Shown: positions 24,257 to 34,606, counted from the first letter of the stretch. The stretch: DNA of 64,000 nt from Deinococcus koreensis (GCF_002901445.1 NZ_PPPD01000001.1:1339501-1403500), one strand, 5' to 3'. The notes: generated by a model not told the origin, from the letters alone. Numbers and translations: made by a program.

Positions 24257-24583
24257 CTACAGCGGCAGGACGTACACCACGCCGTCCTCGATCTCGGTCT
24301 TGTACAGCCGGACAGGCTTCACGGCCGGCAGGGTCTTGGGTTTGCCGGTCGCCAGCTCGAACTTCGCGCCGTGCTTCTCGCAGGTGATCCGGCCCATGCT
24401 GACCTCGCCGCCCAGCAGGGGGAAGTCCTTGTGGGTGCAGTTGTTGCGCAGGGCGTAGAACTGGCCCTCGTGGTTCACCACCAGCACGCCCACGCCGTCC
24501 ACGACCACCACGCCCTGGTACCCCTCGGGCATCTCGTCCACCCGTCCGGCCTGCACCCGACCCTGCTGTACCTGCTCGCTCAT
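24257..24583 (-). CDS. Rieske (2Fe-2S) ferredoxin-like protein
   Basis: A 108-residue single-domain Rieske protein. The cluster ligands are visible as [13 protein letters not shown] (C-X-H) and [17 protein letters not shown] (C-X2-H). It resembles the small soluble ferredoxins and nitrite-reductase small subunits, so it probably carries electrons to an unlinked oxygenase or reductase. TACACT (24591-24596) ends seven bases before the ATG, supporting the start. Confidence 0.9.
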   Translation of the reverse strand: MSEQVQQGRVQAGRVDEMPEGYQGVVVVDGVGVLVVNHEGQFYALRNNCTHKDFPLLGGEVSMGRITCEKHGAKFELATGKPKTLPAVKPVRLYKTEIEDGVVYVLPL

Positions 24584-24659
24584 CGGGGCGAGTGTAGAGC
24601 ACGGCGGGGACTGGCACTGTTCACCAGATCGGGTCAGCAGGTCGGCTCAGCAGCCCGGG

Positions 24660-25031
24660 TCAGCAGGGCGTGTCGATGCAGATGATGCCGCCCAGCCTGT
24701 TCGCGAACTCGCTGGCGACCTGCTGCGCGGCCGGGAAGGAATCGCTGGTGGCCATGACGACTGCCATCACGCGGGCCGATCCGCGCCCGACGCAGGTGGT
24801 GGACAGATACACGCCTCCCTTCTGGCCGGCGACCTCCAGCGGGCCGCGCCGGACGTTCGCGAAGCCCAGTTGGCGGGCCGCGTCCTGCGCGAAGCGGTAA
24901 CAGGTCGCCTCGGACGCCGTCTTGACTTCCAGACGCACGAAGTACAGGGCGGCGGCGGTGGCCGGGGTTGCCGTGGCGAGGCCCAGCGCGGCCAGGGTCA
25001 CGAGGGAACGGAACGCCGTGGTGCGGAACAT
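24660..25031 (-). CDS. Secreted protein of unknown function
   Basis: A 123-residue protein with a clear signal peptide (MFRTTAFRSLVTLAALGLATATPATAA; cleavage after ATA or TAA). The mature part has four cysteines (TCYRF, TTCVG and the terminal CIDTPC), suggesting two disulfides in the envelope. The ATG at 25031 is chosen because AGGGAGGT lies five bases upstream. I do not recognise a family. Confidence 0.7.
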   Translation of the reverse strand: MFRTTAFRSLVTLAALGLATATPATAAALYFVRLEVKTASEATCYRFAQDAARQLGFANVRRGPLEVAGQKGGVYLSTTCVGRGSARVMAVVMATSDSFPAAQQVASEFANRLGGIICIDTPC

Positions 25032-25167
25032 GGTGAACCTCCCTGGAGCGGGGGCCCGGATGCCTGCGGGGCCCCCGCCCCTCAGCCCCCCGCGCACGCC
25101 TCCACTCTCCGCATCCGCCGTGATCAGGCCATGACCGCCCGCGCCCCGCCGGACAGAGGGGAGCCCG

Positions 25168-26064
25168 TCACACTCCGCAGCCGCTCTCCAGGCGGATCTT
25201 CAGGCCCCCGGTCGGCGTCCATTCCTGCGCCGAGAAGGCGTCGCCCTCGTAGTAGGCGCCGTGGGTGAGCACCTCCATGCGGCCGTCGCCGTTCAGGTCG
25301 GCGATGCCCGCCAGCCGGTGCAGGGTCGCCATCGGCATGGGGTCGGCGCTGTCCGGATTCCAGGGCCTGAGGGGCGCCACATGTTCGCCCAGCACCACCG
25401 TCCGCACCTGTCCGGCGACCACATGCCGGAGCAGCAGCAGGCTGTAGTCGCCCGGCTGGCCCACGGGCGGCGGAAACTCGCCCTGCCTCTGGACGAAGCG
25501 CGACGCCTCGATGATGACCTCCTGGGTGCCGTTGCCGTCCAGGTCGGCGCGAATCAGCGCGGTGAGCCTGACCTGGGGCGTTCTCAGGCCGCGCCTCACG
25601 AGTTCCTGCCGCACGATCTCGCGGTAGGCCGTCAGGCCCGTCGGCAGCGGGGTCACGGGGCGTGGGCGGGTGTTCAGGGCCGGGGACGCGAAGACCTCGA
25701 AGGCCCCAGGGGCGGCTCCGGGCGTGACCGGCACGTGGAAGGCGTCTTCACAGGGCACCCCCAGCGAGACCGCGCGGCCGCCGCGAACGGTGGAGGGCGG
25801 CCCCCACAGCGCCTGCCGGCGGTAGCGCTCCTGCCCGCTCAGGCGGCTGGCCAGCGCCGGCCCGGCCGCGATCCAGCGGCCCGGCTCCCAGGCCCCCAGC
25901 AGCAGCGGGGCCTCCTGGCCGGGCGAGCCCATCAGCACCGGCAGGGGCGCAGGCGCGGCGTTCGCCAGGCCGGCGCCCAGACCACTCAGGCCCAGGCCAC
26001 CCAAGCCCAGCCCACACCCGACGAGTCCCCACCAGACGCCGCGCCGCCACCCTGAACTGGACAT
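25168..26064 (-). CDS. Secreted protein with two FG-GAP/EF-like calcium motifs
   Basis: A 298-residue exported protein. The N-terminus is a basic run and a long glycine/leucine-rich hydrophobic segment (WWGLVGCGLGLGGLGLSGLG), a signal peptide or anchor. The C-terminal half has two DXDXNG-type loops, ADLDGNGTQEVIIEA and ADLNGDGRMEVLTHG, typical of VCBS/FG-GAP beta-propeller repeats that bind calcium. Function unknown. It lies 68 bases downstream of the fructosamine kinase on the same strand. Confidence 0.7.
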   Translation of the reverse strand: MSSSGWRRGVWWGLVGCGLGLGGLGLSGLGAGLANAAPAPLPVLMGSPGQEAPLLLGAWEPGRWIAAGPALASRLSGQERYRRQALWGPPSTVRGGRAVSLGVPCEDAFHVPVTPGAAPGAFEVFASPALNTRPRPVTPLPTGLTAYREIVRQELVRRGLRTPQVRLTALIRADLDGNGTQEVIIEASRFVQRQGEFPPPVGQPGDYSLLLLRHVVAGQVRTVVLGEHVAPLRPWNPDSADPMPMATLHRLAGIADLNGDGRMEVLTHGAYYEGDAFSAQEWTPTGGLKIRLESGCGV

Positions 26065-26132
26065 GCCCCAGCGTAGCCCCTCCTGGCCGTGATCCCAGTC
26101 GGCCCTGCCGCTGGGGGCAGGGGACGCCCCGG

Positions 26133-27005
26133 TCAGGCCGGGTCGAGGGCCTGCTCCAGGGCCGCCCGCACGCGCCCCAGGTACCCCGCCCCGAACATGT
26201 TCAGGTGCGCCAGCAGCGGGTAGAGGTTCCAGAGGGGCACCCGCGCCGGCCAGCCCGGAGCCAGTGGACGGGCCTCCCCATAGGCCGCCATGACCCGCGC
26301 TGGCACCGGGCCGAACAGCCTCAGCAGGGCCAGATCGACCTCGCGGTGGCTGAAGGCCACCGCCGGATCGATCAGGGCTGGGCCGCGCGTGCTGTACAGC
26401 ACGTTGCCGTGCCACAGGTCGCCGTGTACCAGCGCGGGGGGCTCGGCGGGAATGAGCGTGTCCAGACGTGCGCGCAGGGCGCCGAAGCGGGCCAGATCGG
26501 CTGGGCCGAGGAGCCGCTGGGCCCGCCTCAGCTGCGGTTCCAGGCGGGACGTCCAGTAGAACCCGGCCGCCGTGGGGGCCGGGGCGTTGATCTGCGGCAG
26601 CGCCCCGAAAAAGTTGTCCGCGCCGCCCCCGAACTGCGGCGCCGTGACGCCATGCAGCGCGGCCAGGCCCCGCCCCAGCGCTTCCTCGTCGGCGGGGGTG
26701 GGCGCCGCGGGCGTCAGGTACTCCAGCAGCAGGTAGGCCCAGCCGCCGGGCGCGTCGCCGTGGGCGATCACCTCCGGCACGGTGAGCACCCCGGGAGCGC
26801 GCAGCCGGGCCAGCCCCTCGGCCTCGGCGGCGAACAGTCCCGGCAGGCCGCGCCGGCTGGCCTTGAGCACCACCTCGCCACGGTCGGTGTGCAGGCGGTA
26901 GACGTCGTTGATGTCGCCCCCGGTCAGCCGGGCCGCCCCCCGAACCGGCGTGCCCAGGCTCATCTCGATCAGGGGGCGCAGGGCCGGGGGCAGCTCGGCA
27001 GGCAT
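26133..27005 (-). CDS. Fructosamine kinase family protein
   Basis: A 290-residue protein kinase-like enzyme that phosphorylates ketosamine adducts so that glycated proteins or amines can be repaired. Visible are the N-terminal LTGGDINDVYRLHT nucleotide loop, VVLKAS with the ATP-binding Lys, VHGDLWHGNVLYS with the catalytic Asp, and LIDPAVAFSHREVDLAL with the metal-binding Asp. All catalytic residues are intact. Usual length for the family. Confidence 0.92.
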   Translation of the reverse strand: MPAELPPALRPLIEMSLGTPVRGAARLTGGDINDVYRLHTDRGEVVLKASRRGLPGLFAAEAEGLARLRAPGVLTVPEVIAHGDAPGGWAYLLLEYLTPAAPTPADEEALGRGLAALHGVTAPQFGGGADNFFGALPQINAPAPTAAGFYWTSRLEPQLRRAQRLLGPADLARFGALRARLDTLIPAEPPALVHGDLWHGNVLYSTRGPALIDPAVAFSHREVDLALLRLFGPVPARVMAAYGEARPLAPGWPARVPLWNLYPLLAHLNMFGAGYLGRVRAALEQALDPA

Positions 27006-27092
27006 GACGCATGATGGCAGCTCTCCTGGCGGGGGCCTGAGACACAGCGGACTGCACCAAAAGGTGGACGCCTTCCGGCGAGGGGAGGCGTT

Positions 27093-27106
27093 TACTCAGC
27101 TGAGTA
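27093..27106. promoter_or_regulatory. Perfect 14-bp palindrome upstream of a membrane-protein gene
   Basis: TACTCAGCTGAGTA is a perfect palindrome followed by a TACACC box (27105-27110), and lies about 80 bases before the ATG at 27185. It could be a repressor operator at the promoter. Further down, CCCACGC...GCGTGGG near 27127-27146 can fold in the leader. Confidence 0.4.
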
Positions 27107-27184
27107 CACCCCTCAATTCCTTCGCCCACGCCCGAGCGCGTGGGTCGTTTCCCCGGTTTCCACCCGCCTCCGGAGGTAGTTCCT

Positions 27185-28694
27185 ATGGTTCAGTCCGCCC
27201 TCGATCTTCTGCACGCCGCGCTGCGGGCGCTGCTCACGCTGGCCCTGCCGCTGGGCCTGATCCTGGGGGCGGCGCTGCTGGCCCTGCTGGTGATCGGTCT
27301 GCTCGACCGTGAGCGCCTGCGCTCTGCGCTCCCCCTGATCGCCGCGCGGCTGCCGGCCCTGGCGGGCTGGGGGGTGGTGCTGCTGGCACTCGGCGCCGGC
27401 GCCCTGCTGCTGCGCGTGAGCCGGCAGGCGGTGGACGTCCGCCTGGGCACCCAGCAGAGTGCGCGCTATGCCAACGCCGCCGACCCGGACGGCGGCCAGA
27501 CCGTGCAGAGCGCCCCGCGCGCCAGCCTCGTGCAGACCACCACCTACACCCGCAGCCTGAGCCTGCCCCGCGACATCTACACCCGGATCAACGTGCAGGG
27601 GGGCTGGGAGAGCCTGCTGCCGTACCTGGGCTCGCCCACCGGCTCCAGCATCCAGGCCCTGCGCGAGGGCTTCGTGCGCCGGGGAAACAGCCTGGTCTAC
27701 TCGCGCGAGGTGACCCTGCAGACCGAACTTCCCGTGAACCTGGACACCAGCCGGGTCAGCACCGACCTGAAATTCGTCGATCCGGCGGGCGGGCGGGCGG
27801 GGCAGTTACTACAACGCGGCGTTCAAGGCCGACTACACCTTCAGCAACCCCACGCCGGCGCCCGCCACCATGCGCTTCGCCTTTCCCCTGCCCACCGGCA
27901 GCGGCACCCTGAGCAACTTCCGCCTCACGGTGGACGGCCGGGACTTCCGGGCCAGCGATCTGGTGAATGGCAGTCTCTGGGAGGGGGAGATTCCCGCGCG
28001 GGGCGTGGTCAGGGTGAGCGTGGCCTACCGCAACCAGGGGGCGCGCAGCTGGAGCTACCAGCTCGGGCAGCGGCGCGAGGCCATCAAGTTCTTCAACCTG
28101 AACATCACCACCGACCGCCCCGCCAAATTCCAGCGCTACACGCTGTTCCCGACCCGCCAGACGCGCAACCCCCTGAGCGGCCAGCAGTCGCTGAGCTGGC
28201 AGCTGCAGGACGTTATCACCGCGCAGGACGTGGCGGTGGTGTTCGCCCAGGGCAGCCTGCGCGAGACGCTGAGCAAGGTGGGCGCGATCAAGCCCGCGGC
28301 CCTGGCGCTGGCCGCCCTGCTGTGTCTGGCCTTCGCCTGGTCGCGCCGCGCTTCCCCGCAGCCCCTCACCCTGCGGCCGCTGGCCCTGGCCGCCGCGCTG
28401 CTGGGCCTGAGCGTGGGCTTCACGCTGGGCGGCGTGCTCAGCGCCTACCTGAGCGTGCCGCTGGCCGAGACGCTGGGCGCTCTGGCGGGGCTGGGTCTGG
28501 CCCTGCTGGCCCTGGGCCGGGCGCTGTGGCTGCCGCTGGCGCTGGGCGCGGCGGTGCCGCTGGCCTTCCTGAGCGGCGGCCACGCCGGGCTGCTGCTGAC
28601 CGCCCTGGCCGCCCTGATCCTGGTGCTGCTGCGCTCCGGTTACAGGGCTGCCCCGCTGGGAATGCGCGGCCGGCCGACCGGGCCACTGGGCTGA
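27185..28694 (+). pseudogene. Membrane protein interrupted by a frameshift at a GGCG tract
   Basis: Two consecutive frames make one protein. The first (from ATG 27185, with GGAGGT seven bases upstream) gives two membrane segments and a periplasmic domain up to VSTDLKFVDPAGG; the second continues SYYNAAFKADYTFSNPTPAP... through a beta-rich domain to five or six membrane helices, ending at 28694. The break falls in four tandem GGCG units (27784-27799). Taking out one 4-base unit restores DPAGGRGSYYNAAF and a single frame of about 500 residues. So this is a slippage allele, a pseudogene or a sequencing error. I do not recognise the family. Confidence 0.75.
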
Positions 28695-28917
28695 GCGAGT
28701 GGGCTGATCAATTGGGCCGGGCCGACGGTTCCGAACACGCCGCGGGGTCAGGCGGGAGTCTGGCCCGCTGCCCGGTGCAGGCAGTTGGGGCCGGGGGGTG
28801 TAGACGGGGGGCGCAGGGGCGCCGGAGGGAGCACACGGGCCGATCGTCATCTGGATTAAGAAATCCGTAGGCCCCATGGTGTCAGACTGTGGCAGAGATC
28901 ACCACGGAGGTCTGTCT

Positions 28918-30477
28918 GTGCTCCCTGCCCGACGAGTCGCCCTCACCCTGCTGGTCGCCCTGCTGCTGGGCGGCACCACGCGAACCACCGTCAATACGGC
29001 GGCGGCGGACTTCGGCGCGGGGCGCTACGCCCAGGCGCTGCCCGGCCTGCGTGCTCAGGCCGCCGCCGGCGACGTGCAGGCGCTGCTCCTGCTGGGGCGC
29101 AGCGCCAGCGCCGGCCTGGGCGTGAGCGCCGACCACGCCCAGGCGGCCGGGTTCTTCCGCCGGGCGGCCGAGGCCGGCAGCGCCGCCGCGATGGCGCAGC
29201 TGGCCGGCCTGTACAGCGCCGGGCGGGGGGTGCCCCAGAGCGACCGCGAGGCCGCGACCTGGTACCTGCGGGCCGCCGAGGCGGGTCAGACCCAGGTGAT
29301 GGGGCAGGTGGGCGACCTGTACGCCGAGGGCCGCGGGGTCAGCCAGGACTTCTCTCAGGCGGCCCACTGGTACGCGGCCGCCGCCCGGGCCGGTCAGGCG
29401 AACGCGATGTACCGCCTGGCCACCCTGTATGCCGATGGCCGGGGCGTGCCCCCCAGTCCGGCCGAGGCGGCCACCTGGTATCTGCGGGCCGCGCAGGCCG
29501 ACCACCCGGCCGCCATGAACAGCCTGGGAGACGCCTACCGCGAGGGCCTCGGGGTGCCGCGCAGCGACGCGCGGGCCTCGCGGTGGTACCTGCAGGCCGC
29601 GCGGGCCGGGCAGGTCGCGGCCATGCGGAACATCGGCTTCATGTTCGAGGCCGGGCGCGGCGTGCCCAGGGATGAGCGGCAGGCGGCGGCGTGGTACCTC
29701 AAGGCGGGCGGCGCCGGGGAGATCCGCGTGATGCAGGATCTGGGGCAGCGCTACGAACTGGGCCAGGGCCTGCCGGCCGACGCCGGGCAGGCGGCGGCGT
29801 GGTACGGGCGCGCGGCGCAGGCCGGCGACCGCAACGCCATGAACAGCCTGGGCGACCTGTACGAGAGCGGCCGGGGCGTACCCCAGGACGACCTGCAGGC
29901 GGCCCAGTGGTACCGCAGGGCGGCGCTGGCCGGGCAGGTCACCGCCATGAAAAACCTGGGATTCATGTACGACTACGGCCGGGGGCTGCGCCACGACCCG
30001 GCGGCGGCGGCGAGGTGGTACCGCAAGGCGGCGCAGGGCGGGAACGCCAACGCCATGAACTACCTGGGCGACCTGTTCTGGGCCGGCCGGGGCCTGCCAC
30101 AGAGCCACGCCCAGGCGGTGGCCTGGTACCGCAGGGCGGCCGAGGCCGGGCAGATCACGGCGGTCAAGAATCTGGCGCAGGCCTACGAATACGGCCTGGG
30201 CGTGCCGCGGGATCTGGAACGCGCCGCCCGGCTGTACCGGAGATCAGCCTGGGGCGGCGACATCAACGCCATGTACAGCATGGGCCGGCTCTCCCGCCTG
30301 GGGCAGGGGGTGGCCCGCAGCGAGGCCCAGGCGACCCAGTGGTTCCTGCAGGCGGCCAGCGCCGGCCACCGTGAGGCCCGGCGCGAGCTCGCCCGCCGCT
30401 ACGACCTGGGTCTGGGCGTGGCCCGCGACCCCGAGCAGGCGCAGCTCTGGCTGGGCCGCGCCGCACGGGGGGAGTAG
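28918..30477 (+). CDS. Exported Sel1-repeat (SLR) protein
   Basis: A 519-residue protein: short signal peptide (VLPARRVALTLLVALLLGG) and then about 12 Sel1-like repeats of 36 residues with the pattern A-X2-W-Y-X2-A-A-X-A-G, e.g. AATWYLRAAEAGQTQVMGQV and AAQWYRRAALAGQVTAMKNL. Such solenoids bind proteins in the envelope. Start is the GTG at 28918, six bases after GGAGGT; an earlier in-frame ATG lacks a ribosome binding site and would bury the signal peptide. Confidence 0.88.
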   Translation: MLPARRVALTLLVALLLGGTTRTTVNTAAADFGAGRYAQALPGLRAQAAAGDVQALLLLGRSASAGLGVSADHAQAAGFFRRAAEAGSAAAMAQLAGLYSAGRGVPQSDREAATWYLRAAEAGQTQVMGQVGDLYAEGRGVSQDFSQAAHWYAAAARAGQANAMYRLATLYADGRGVPPSPAEAATWYLRAAQADHPAAMNSLGDAYREGLGVPRSDARASRWYLQAARAGQVAAMRNIGFMFEAGRGVPRDERQAAAWYLKAGGAGEIRVMQDLGQRYELGQGLPADAGQAAAWYGRAAQAGDRNAMNSLGDLYESGRGVPQDDLQAAQWYRRAALAGQVTAMKNLGFMYDYGRGLRHDPAAAARWYRKAAQGGNANAMNYLGDLFWAGRGLPQSHAQAVAWYRRAAEAGQITAVKNLAQAYEYGLGVPRDLERAARLYRRSAWGGDINAMYSMGRLSRLGQGVARSEAQATQWFLQAASAGHREARRELARRYDLGLGVARDPEQAQLWLGRAARGE

Positions 30478-30529
30478 GGGAAGCGGGAGGGGAACTGCGC
30501 TGGCCGCAACGCGGCGACCCCAGGAACGC

Positions 30530-31525
30530 CTACGAGAACAGGGTGCTGACGCTGGCGCCGGTGTGGATGTTGGAGATGGCGTTGGCGAACAGAGGCGCGA
30601 CGTCCAGCACGGCCAGTTTGCCCCCCGACGCCGCCATCTTCTCCGGGGAGACCAGCACGGTGTTGCAGCTGGCGACCTGGGTCACGTCCAGGGCCGCGAT
30701 GCGCTGGATGGCCGGGCCGGAGTACACGCCGTGCGTGACCGCCACATAGACGTCCTTGGCCCCCAGGCTGCGGGCGATGTTCACGGTCTCCACCAGCGAA
30801 CCGGCGGTGCTGATCTCGTCGTCGACGATAAAGACCGTGCGGCCCTCGACATCCCCGATCAGGGCGCGCGGGCGCACCTCGGTGTCGGAGAGGCGCTCCT
30901 TGTCGATCATGGCGAGGCCGGAGTCCAGGCGCCGGGCGATCTGGCTGGCGCGCTTGATGGAGCCGGCGTCGGGCGCCAGCACCACGCCGTTGTGGGCGTC
31001 CGGCACACAGTTCTTGAAGTGCTGCGTGAGCACCAGATCGGCCGAGAGGTGGTCGACCGGCACCTTGAAGAAGCCGTGCACCTGGGGGCTGTGCAGGGTC
31101 ATGGTGAGCACGCGGTCGGCGCCGGCCTCCTGCAGCAGATCGGCGACCAGCCGCCCGGCGATGGAGATGCGCGGCGAGTCCTTCTTGTCGGAGCGGGCGT
31201 AGGAATAGTACGGGATGACGGCCGTTACGCGCCCGGCGCTGGCGCTCTTGGCGGCGTCGATCATCAGCATCAGTTCCATGATCGAGTCGCTGACCGGGTA
31301 GCTGAAGGTCTGCACGATGAAGATGTCGCCCTCGCGCAGCGACTCCTCGTAATGCACGATCAGGTTGTCGTTGGTGAACTTCTCGGTCTTGCTGTCGCCC
31401 AGCGGAATCCCGAGGTTGTCGCAGATCGCCTGCGCCAGCGGTCGGTTGCTCTGTCCGGCAAACACCAGCAGGGGCGAACGGCGACTCTCAAGGACGGGGG
31501 TCGGAGCACGGTGAGGGACGGACAC
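30530..31525 (-). CDS. prs: Ribose-phosphate pyrophosphokinase
   Basis: A 331-residue class I PRPP synthase making PRPP for nucleotides, His and Trp. Motifs: [69 protein letters not shown], and the PRPP loop [15 protein letters not shown]. Start is a GTG at 31525, seven bases after GGAGG; it gives the usual short extension before the conserved start. Confidence 0.95.
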   Translation of the reverse strand: MSVPHRAPTPVLESRRSPLLVFAGQSNRPLAQAICDNLGIPLGDSKTEKFTNDNLIVHYEESLREGDIFIVQTFSYPVSDSIMELMLMIDAAKSASAGRVTAVIPYYSYARSDKKDSPRISIAGRLVADLLQEAGADRVLTMTLHSPQVHGFFKVPVDHLSADLVLTQHFKNCVPDAHNGVVLAPDAGSIKRASQIARRLDSGLAMIDKERLSDTEVRPRALIGDVEGRTVFIVDDEISTAGSLVETVNIARSLGAKDVYVAVTHGVYSGPAIQRIAALDVTQVASCNTVLVSPEKMAASGGKLAVLDVAPLFANAISNIHTGASVSTLFS

Positions 31526-31876
31526 GAAGAAGCCTCCAGGGGGAAGGGGGAACCGGGACGAGACCAGCGGGGACAACCGAAACGTGTGCAGCATACCTGT
31601 CCACGCCGGGGGTGTCATGGCGCCCGCAGTCCGGTGGGGCGTCTCCAGGCGGGGAACAGCGCCGCCCCCCTCCCCCGCCCTGCCCGCTCCGGCCTGGATG
31701 CTTCTGGGCTGGACGTGTCTGGGCTGGATGTGTCTGTGTTGGATGTGAAAGAGGTCGCACGCCCGCCGGCCACCGTCAGAGAGCGGTGAGCCCCCGGCCC
31801 CTAGCCTCAGGGCCGGCGCCGGACGATCTCCAGAGGTCATCCAGGTGATCACTGGCGCCGCCCCTGGAGGCCCACC

Positions 31877-32275
31877 ATGAACGCCGAACTCCACAGAGCA
31901 GGGCACCGGCAATCCGCGCACCACCGATCAGGGCGCGTCCCGCTGGCAGGGCTGGCCGTGGGCCTGTTCACCCTCGTCACTGTCGCCCAGGGGCAGACCA
32001 GCGTCGCCCTGAACTTCACGCTGAGGGTCGGGGGGGCCTGCGAAGTGCGCTCGGTGGAACTGCCCGTGGTCATCCTGCGCTGCACGCGGGGTTTCTCGCC
32101 GGCCGATCCCCACACCGTCCTGGCGGCCGGCGCCCTGCCCACGGCCCCGCTGGTCTGGATGGGCGCCACGCCGGCTCCGGATGGCGGCACCCTCAACGAG
32201 TACCGGGTGGCCACCGATATCCAGCAGATTCAGGCCCCCTCCGCCTCGCCTGAAGGCTGGGTCGAGTACTACTGA
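31877..32275 (+). CDS. Exported protein next to the pilus operon
   Basis: A 132-residue protein with an N-terminal hydrophobic segment ([18 protein letters not shown]) acting as a signal peptide after a His/Arg-rich start. The mature part begins [20 protein letters not shown] and has two cysteines spaced as in small beta-sandwich subunits (CEVR...LRCTRG). It is convergent with the usher gene, so a link to the pilus is only suggested by position and the faint spore-coat-U-like pattern. GGAGG lies six bases before the ATG. Confidence 0.6.
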   Translation: MNAELHRAGHRQSAHHRSGRVPLAGLAVGLFTLVTVAQGQTSVALNFTLRVGGACEVRSVELPVVILRCTRGFSPADPHTVLAAGALPTAPLVWMGATPAPDGGTLNEYRVATDIQQIQAPSASPEGWVEYY

Positions 32276-32353
32276 AGCGGAGGCGACCGGATCGAGGACG
32301 CCTGAGCCGGGCCGGCTGGGTTCAGCAGACGACTGGGGTCACCAGAAAGGCCC

Positions 32354-34606
32354 TCAGGGCGTCTGCGGGACGGACGCACAGACGCCCTCCTCGGCACCCG
32401 GCGCCAGGGTGAGGAGGCAGCGCCGCGTTCCCGCCGGATCACGCAGCTCGCCGGTACGGGCCGCCCCGGCGCGGGGCACCAGGCCGTAGCCCTCGTCGTC
32501 GAGCAGGATCTTCTCGCCGTCCAGGTACAGGTCGGCGCCCGCCGCCACCTCGGTCGGCGTCCAGCGCAGGCGCACGAAGGTCGAGACCTTGAAGTTGTCG
32601 CGCCAGTCGACCACCGTCAGGCCGGTGGCGGCGGGCAGCACCTCGGCCTCGACGCTGCCGATACTGACGCCCAGCGGCAGGTCGCGGGGATTGACGCGGA
32701 GACTGACCGCCTGGGCCGGGGTGATCTGCGTGATCAGGGCGTCGCCCTGCGCGTTGGTCACGACTCCGCCCAGCCCATTGACCGTGAGCGCCAGCCCCGG
32801 CACCCCGGTTCGCACCAGCACGCCGCGCTGGGCCAGCCCCGCGGAGAGCAGCAGCCGGCCGTCCAGATAGGCGACGGCGCCCGTGACCTGCGCGCTGGCC
32901 CCACGCGTGTTGGCCGACACGCTGGCGTCGATGCCCCGGCTCAGGGCGTAGGACACGCCGACCTCGCTCAGGTCGGCACTCAGGGAGAGCGACTGCGAGG
33001 GATCGGGGCGGTAGTTCAGGGCGACGCTGGGCGACGCCACGCCGGGCCCCACGCTGATCCCGGCGCTGCCCTGCAGCCTGGGCGTGAACACGTAGCTGCC
33101 GCGCAGCGCCGCCGACCAGCCCCCCGGCCGCGCCGTGCCGCTCAGATTGACCGAGCTGCGGTCGTTGATCACGCGCGACACCCCGCCGTCGATCTGCCAG
33201 GTGTCCGGCTTCAGGGCGCTGGAGGCGCCGGCCGAGAAGGCCCATGGGGCCGCGTTGTAAGTGGCCCGCAGGCTCAGCGTGCTGTTCGGCAGGTCGGCCA
33301 CGGGCACCTGCACCGCTCCGCTGAGGCCCAGCGGCCCCCGGCTGTAGCCCAGCGTGCCGCTGACGCGGGTGTCCAGCGGCGCGGGGCGGCTGTCCTCGGC
33401 CGGCGCGGCGCGGGCGACCTGCACGCCCAGCCCCCCCGACACCGGCGAGCCCGCCACGCTGACCTGCGCCCCGGCGCTGAAGGCCCCGCTGCCCGAGACG
33501 CTGCCCTGCGCCTGCACGGCCACCGACGGCGTGAGCGAGTAGGCCACGCTGCCCGCGCCGCTCCAGCCCGCGCTGCCGGCGTCGTCGCTGTAGCCGGCGC
33601 TGAGGCTGGCCAGCAGCCCGCCGCTCAGGCTGGCCGCCGACGGGGCCACGTTCTCCAGCGTGCGCGGCGTCACGCCGTTCTCGTCCTCGATCAGGAACTG
33701 CAGGGTGTTGCGGGCCTGCCGGGGCAGCGGAATGTTGCGCAGCGTGACCTCGCCGGCCGGCGCCTCCACGCTGCCCAGGCGCTGGCCGTTCACCACCACC
33801 GTGATCACCGACGGGTTCTCCAGCTGCAGCGCGGTCGGCGGCGCCACGGCCGGCACCACGCGCCGGTAGGTCGCCGTGACCCCGCTGAAGCTGGAGGTCG
33901 AGAATCCCGGCTGGGTCACCCCCGGCGCCCCGTGGTAGGCGGCGTACACCGCGAACGACGGACTCACGGCGTACTGCGCGGTGGCCCGCAGCTGCACCCG
34001 CGTGTCCTCGCCCGGGCGACGGCTCGCCACCGCGCCGACATAGCCGGTCGCGTTGCCCAGGCCGCCGCCCACGCCCACGTACCCCCCCAGGGTGCCCAGC
34101 GCCGCGGCCGGCTGATCGGGCGCCCGTTCGCCGCGCAGGTCGTAGGTGGCCGCCGCCTGCACCCCGAAGTCCACTCCGAAGGCCGGCACCACCGGATAGG
34201 GCGCCGGAACCAGCGTCTGGCCCACGTCGATATCACGCTGGCCCAGCCGCGCCAGCACGGGCGAAATCCGCAACTGCTGGGTCTCGGCGCGGTAGCTCAC
34301 CCGCAGTTCCGGCAGCAGGCGCAGGTAGGCCACGCCGTCGCAATCGACCCGCGCGGCCACATAGGCCTGTTCGTTCGGGCGCAATACCTCCGGGGGCAGC
34401 AGCAGTCCGGTCACGCGGGCGTCCTCGCGCTCGATCCGCACCACCACGCTGCCGCGCGAGGACTGCCCCACCTGCACGTCCAGCAGTTCCTCGGGCGAGT
34501 CGCAGCCGGCGGCGCCCGCCAGTCCGGCCGCGGCCAGCGCCAGGGCGACGGCTAACGCCAGTCTCCCAGGGCTGCCAGAACTACGGGAGCGCGACGGTCT
34601 GCTCAC
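32354..34606 (-). CDS. Outer-membrane usher of an archaic chaperone-usher system
   Basis: A 750-residue usher that forms the outer-membrane pore for pilus assembly. It has a signal peptide (GRLALAVALALAAAGLAGAAG), an N-terminal domain with two cysteines (CDSP, VDCDG), a long beta-barrel of alternating small and aromatic residues, the middle part PAGEVTLRNIPLPRQARNTL typical of FimD/CsuD proteins, and a C-terminal plug-like domain with two cysteines. Shorter than classical FimD (over 800). It starts with GTG within the last 26 bases of the chaperone gene. Evidence that this diderm makes chaperone-usher pili. Confidence 0.85.
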   Translation of the reverse strand: MSRPSRSRSSGSPGRLALAVALALAAAGLAGAAGCDSPEELLDVQVGQSSRGSVVVRIEREDARVTGLLLPPEVLRPNEQAYVAARVDCDGVAYLRLLPELRVSYRAETQQLRISPVLARLGQRDIDVGQTLVPAPYPVVPAFGVDFGVQAAATYDLRGERAPDQPAAALGTLGGYVGVGGGLGNATGYVGAVASRRPGEDTRVQLRATAQYAVSPSFAVYAAYHGAPGVTQPGFSTSSFSGVTATYRRVVPAVAPPTALQLENPSVITVVVNGQRLGSVEAPAGEVTLRNIPLPRQARNTLQFLIEDENGVTPRTLENVAPSAASLSGGLLASLSAGYSDDAGSAGWSGAGSVAYSLTPSVAVQAQGSVSGSGAFSAGAQVSVAGSPVSGGLGVQVARAAPAEDSRPAPLDTRVSGTLGYSRGPLGLSGAVQVPVADLPNSTLSLRATYNAAPWAFSAGASSALKPDTWQIDGGVSRVINDRSSVNLSGTARPGGWSAALRGSYVFTPRLQGSAGISVGPGVASPSVALNYRPDPSQSLSLSADLSEVGVSYALSRGIDASVSANTRGASAQVTGAVAYLDGRLLLSAGLAQRGVLVRTGVPGLALTVNGLGGVVTNAQGDALITQITPAQAVSLRVNPRDLPLGVSIGSVEAEVLPAATGLTVVDWRDNFKVSTFVRLRWTPTEVAAGADLYLDGEKILLDDEGYGLVPRAGAARTGELRDPAGTRRCLLTLAPGAEEGVCASVPQTP

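Noticed and set aside
28882..30108. Long minus-strand open frame opposite the Sel1 gene
   Set aside because: Repetitive translation mirrors the Sel1 repeats; no ribosome site and overlap with a well-supported gene.
32354..34606. Usher start at a lipoprotein signal
   Set aside because: The AAGC before Asp is a poor lipobox and ushers normally have a cysteine early in the mature part; a plain signal peptide is preferred.
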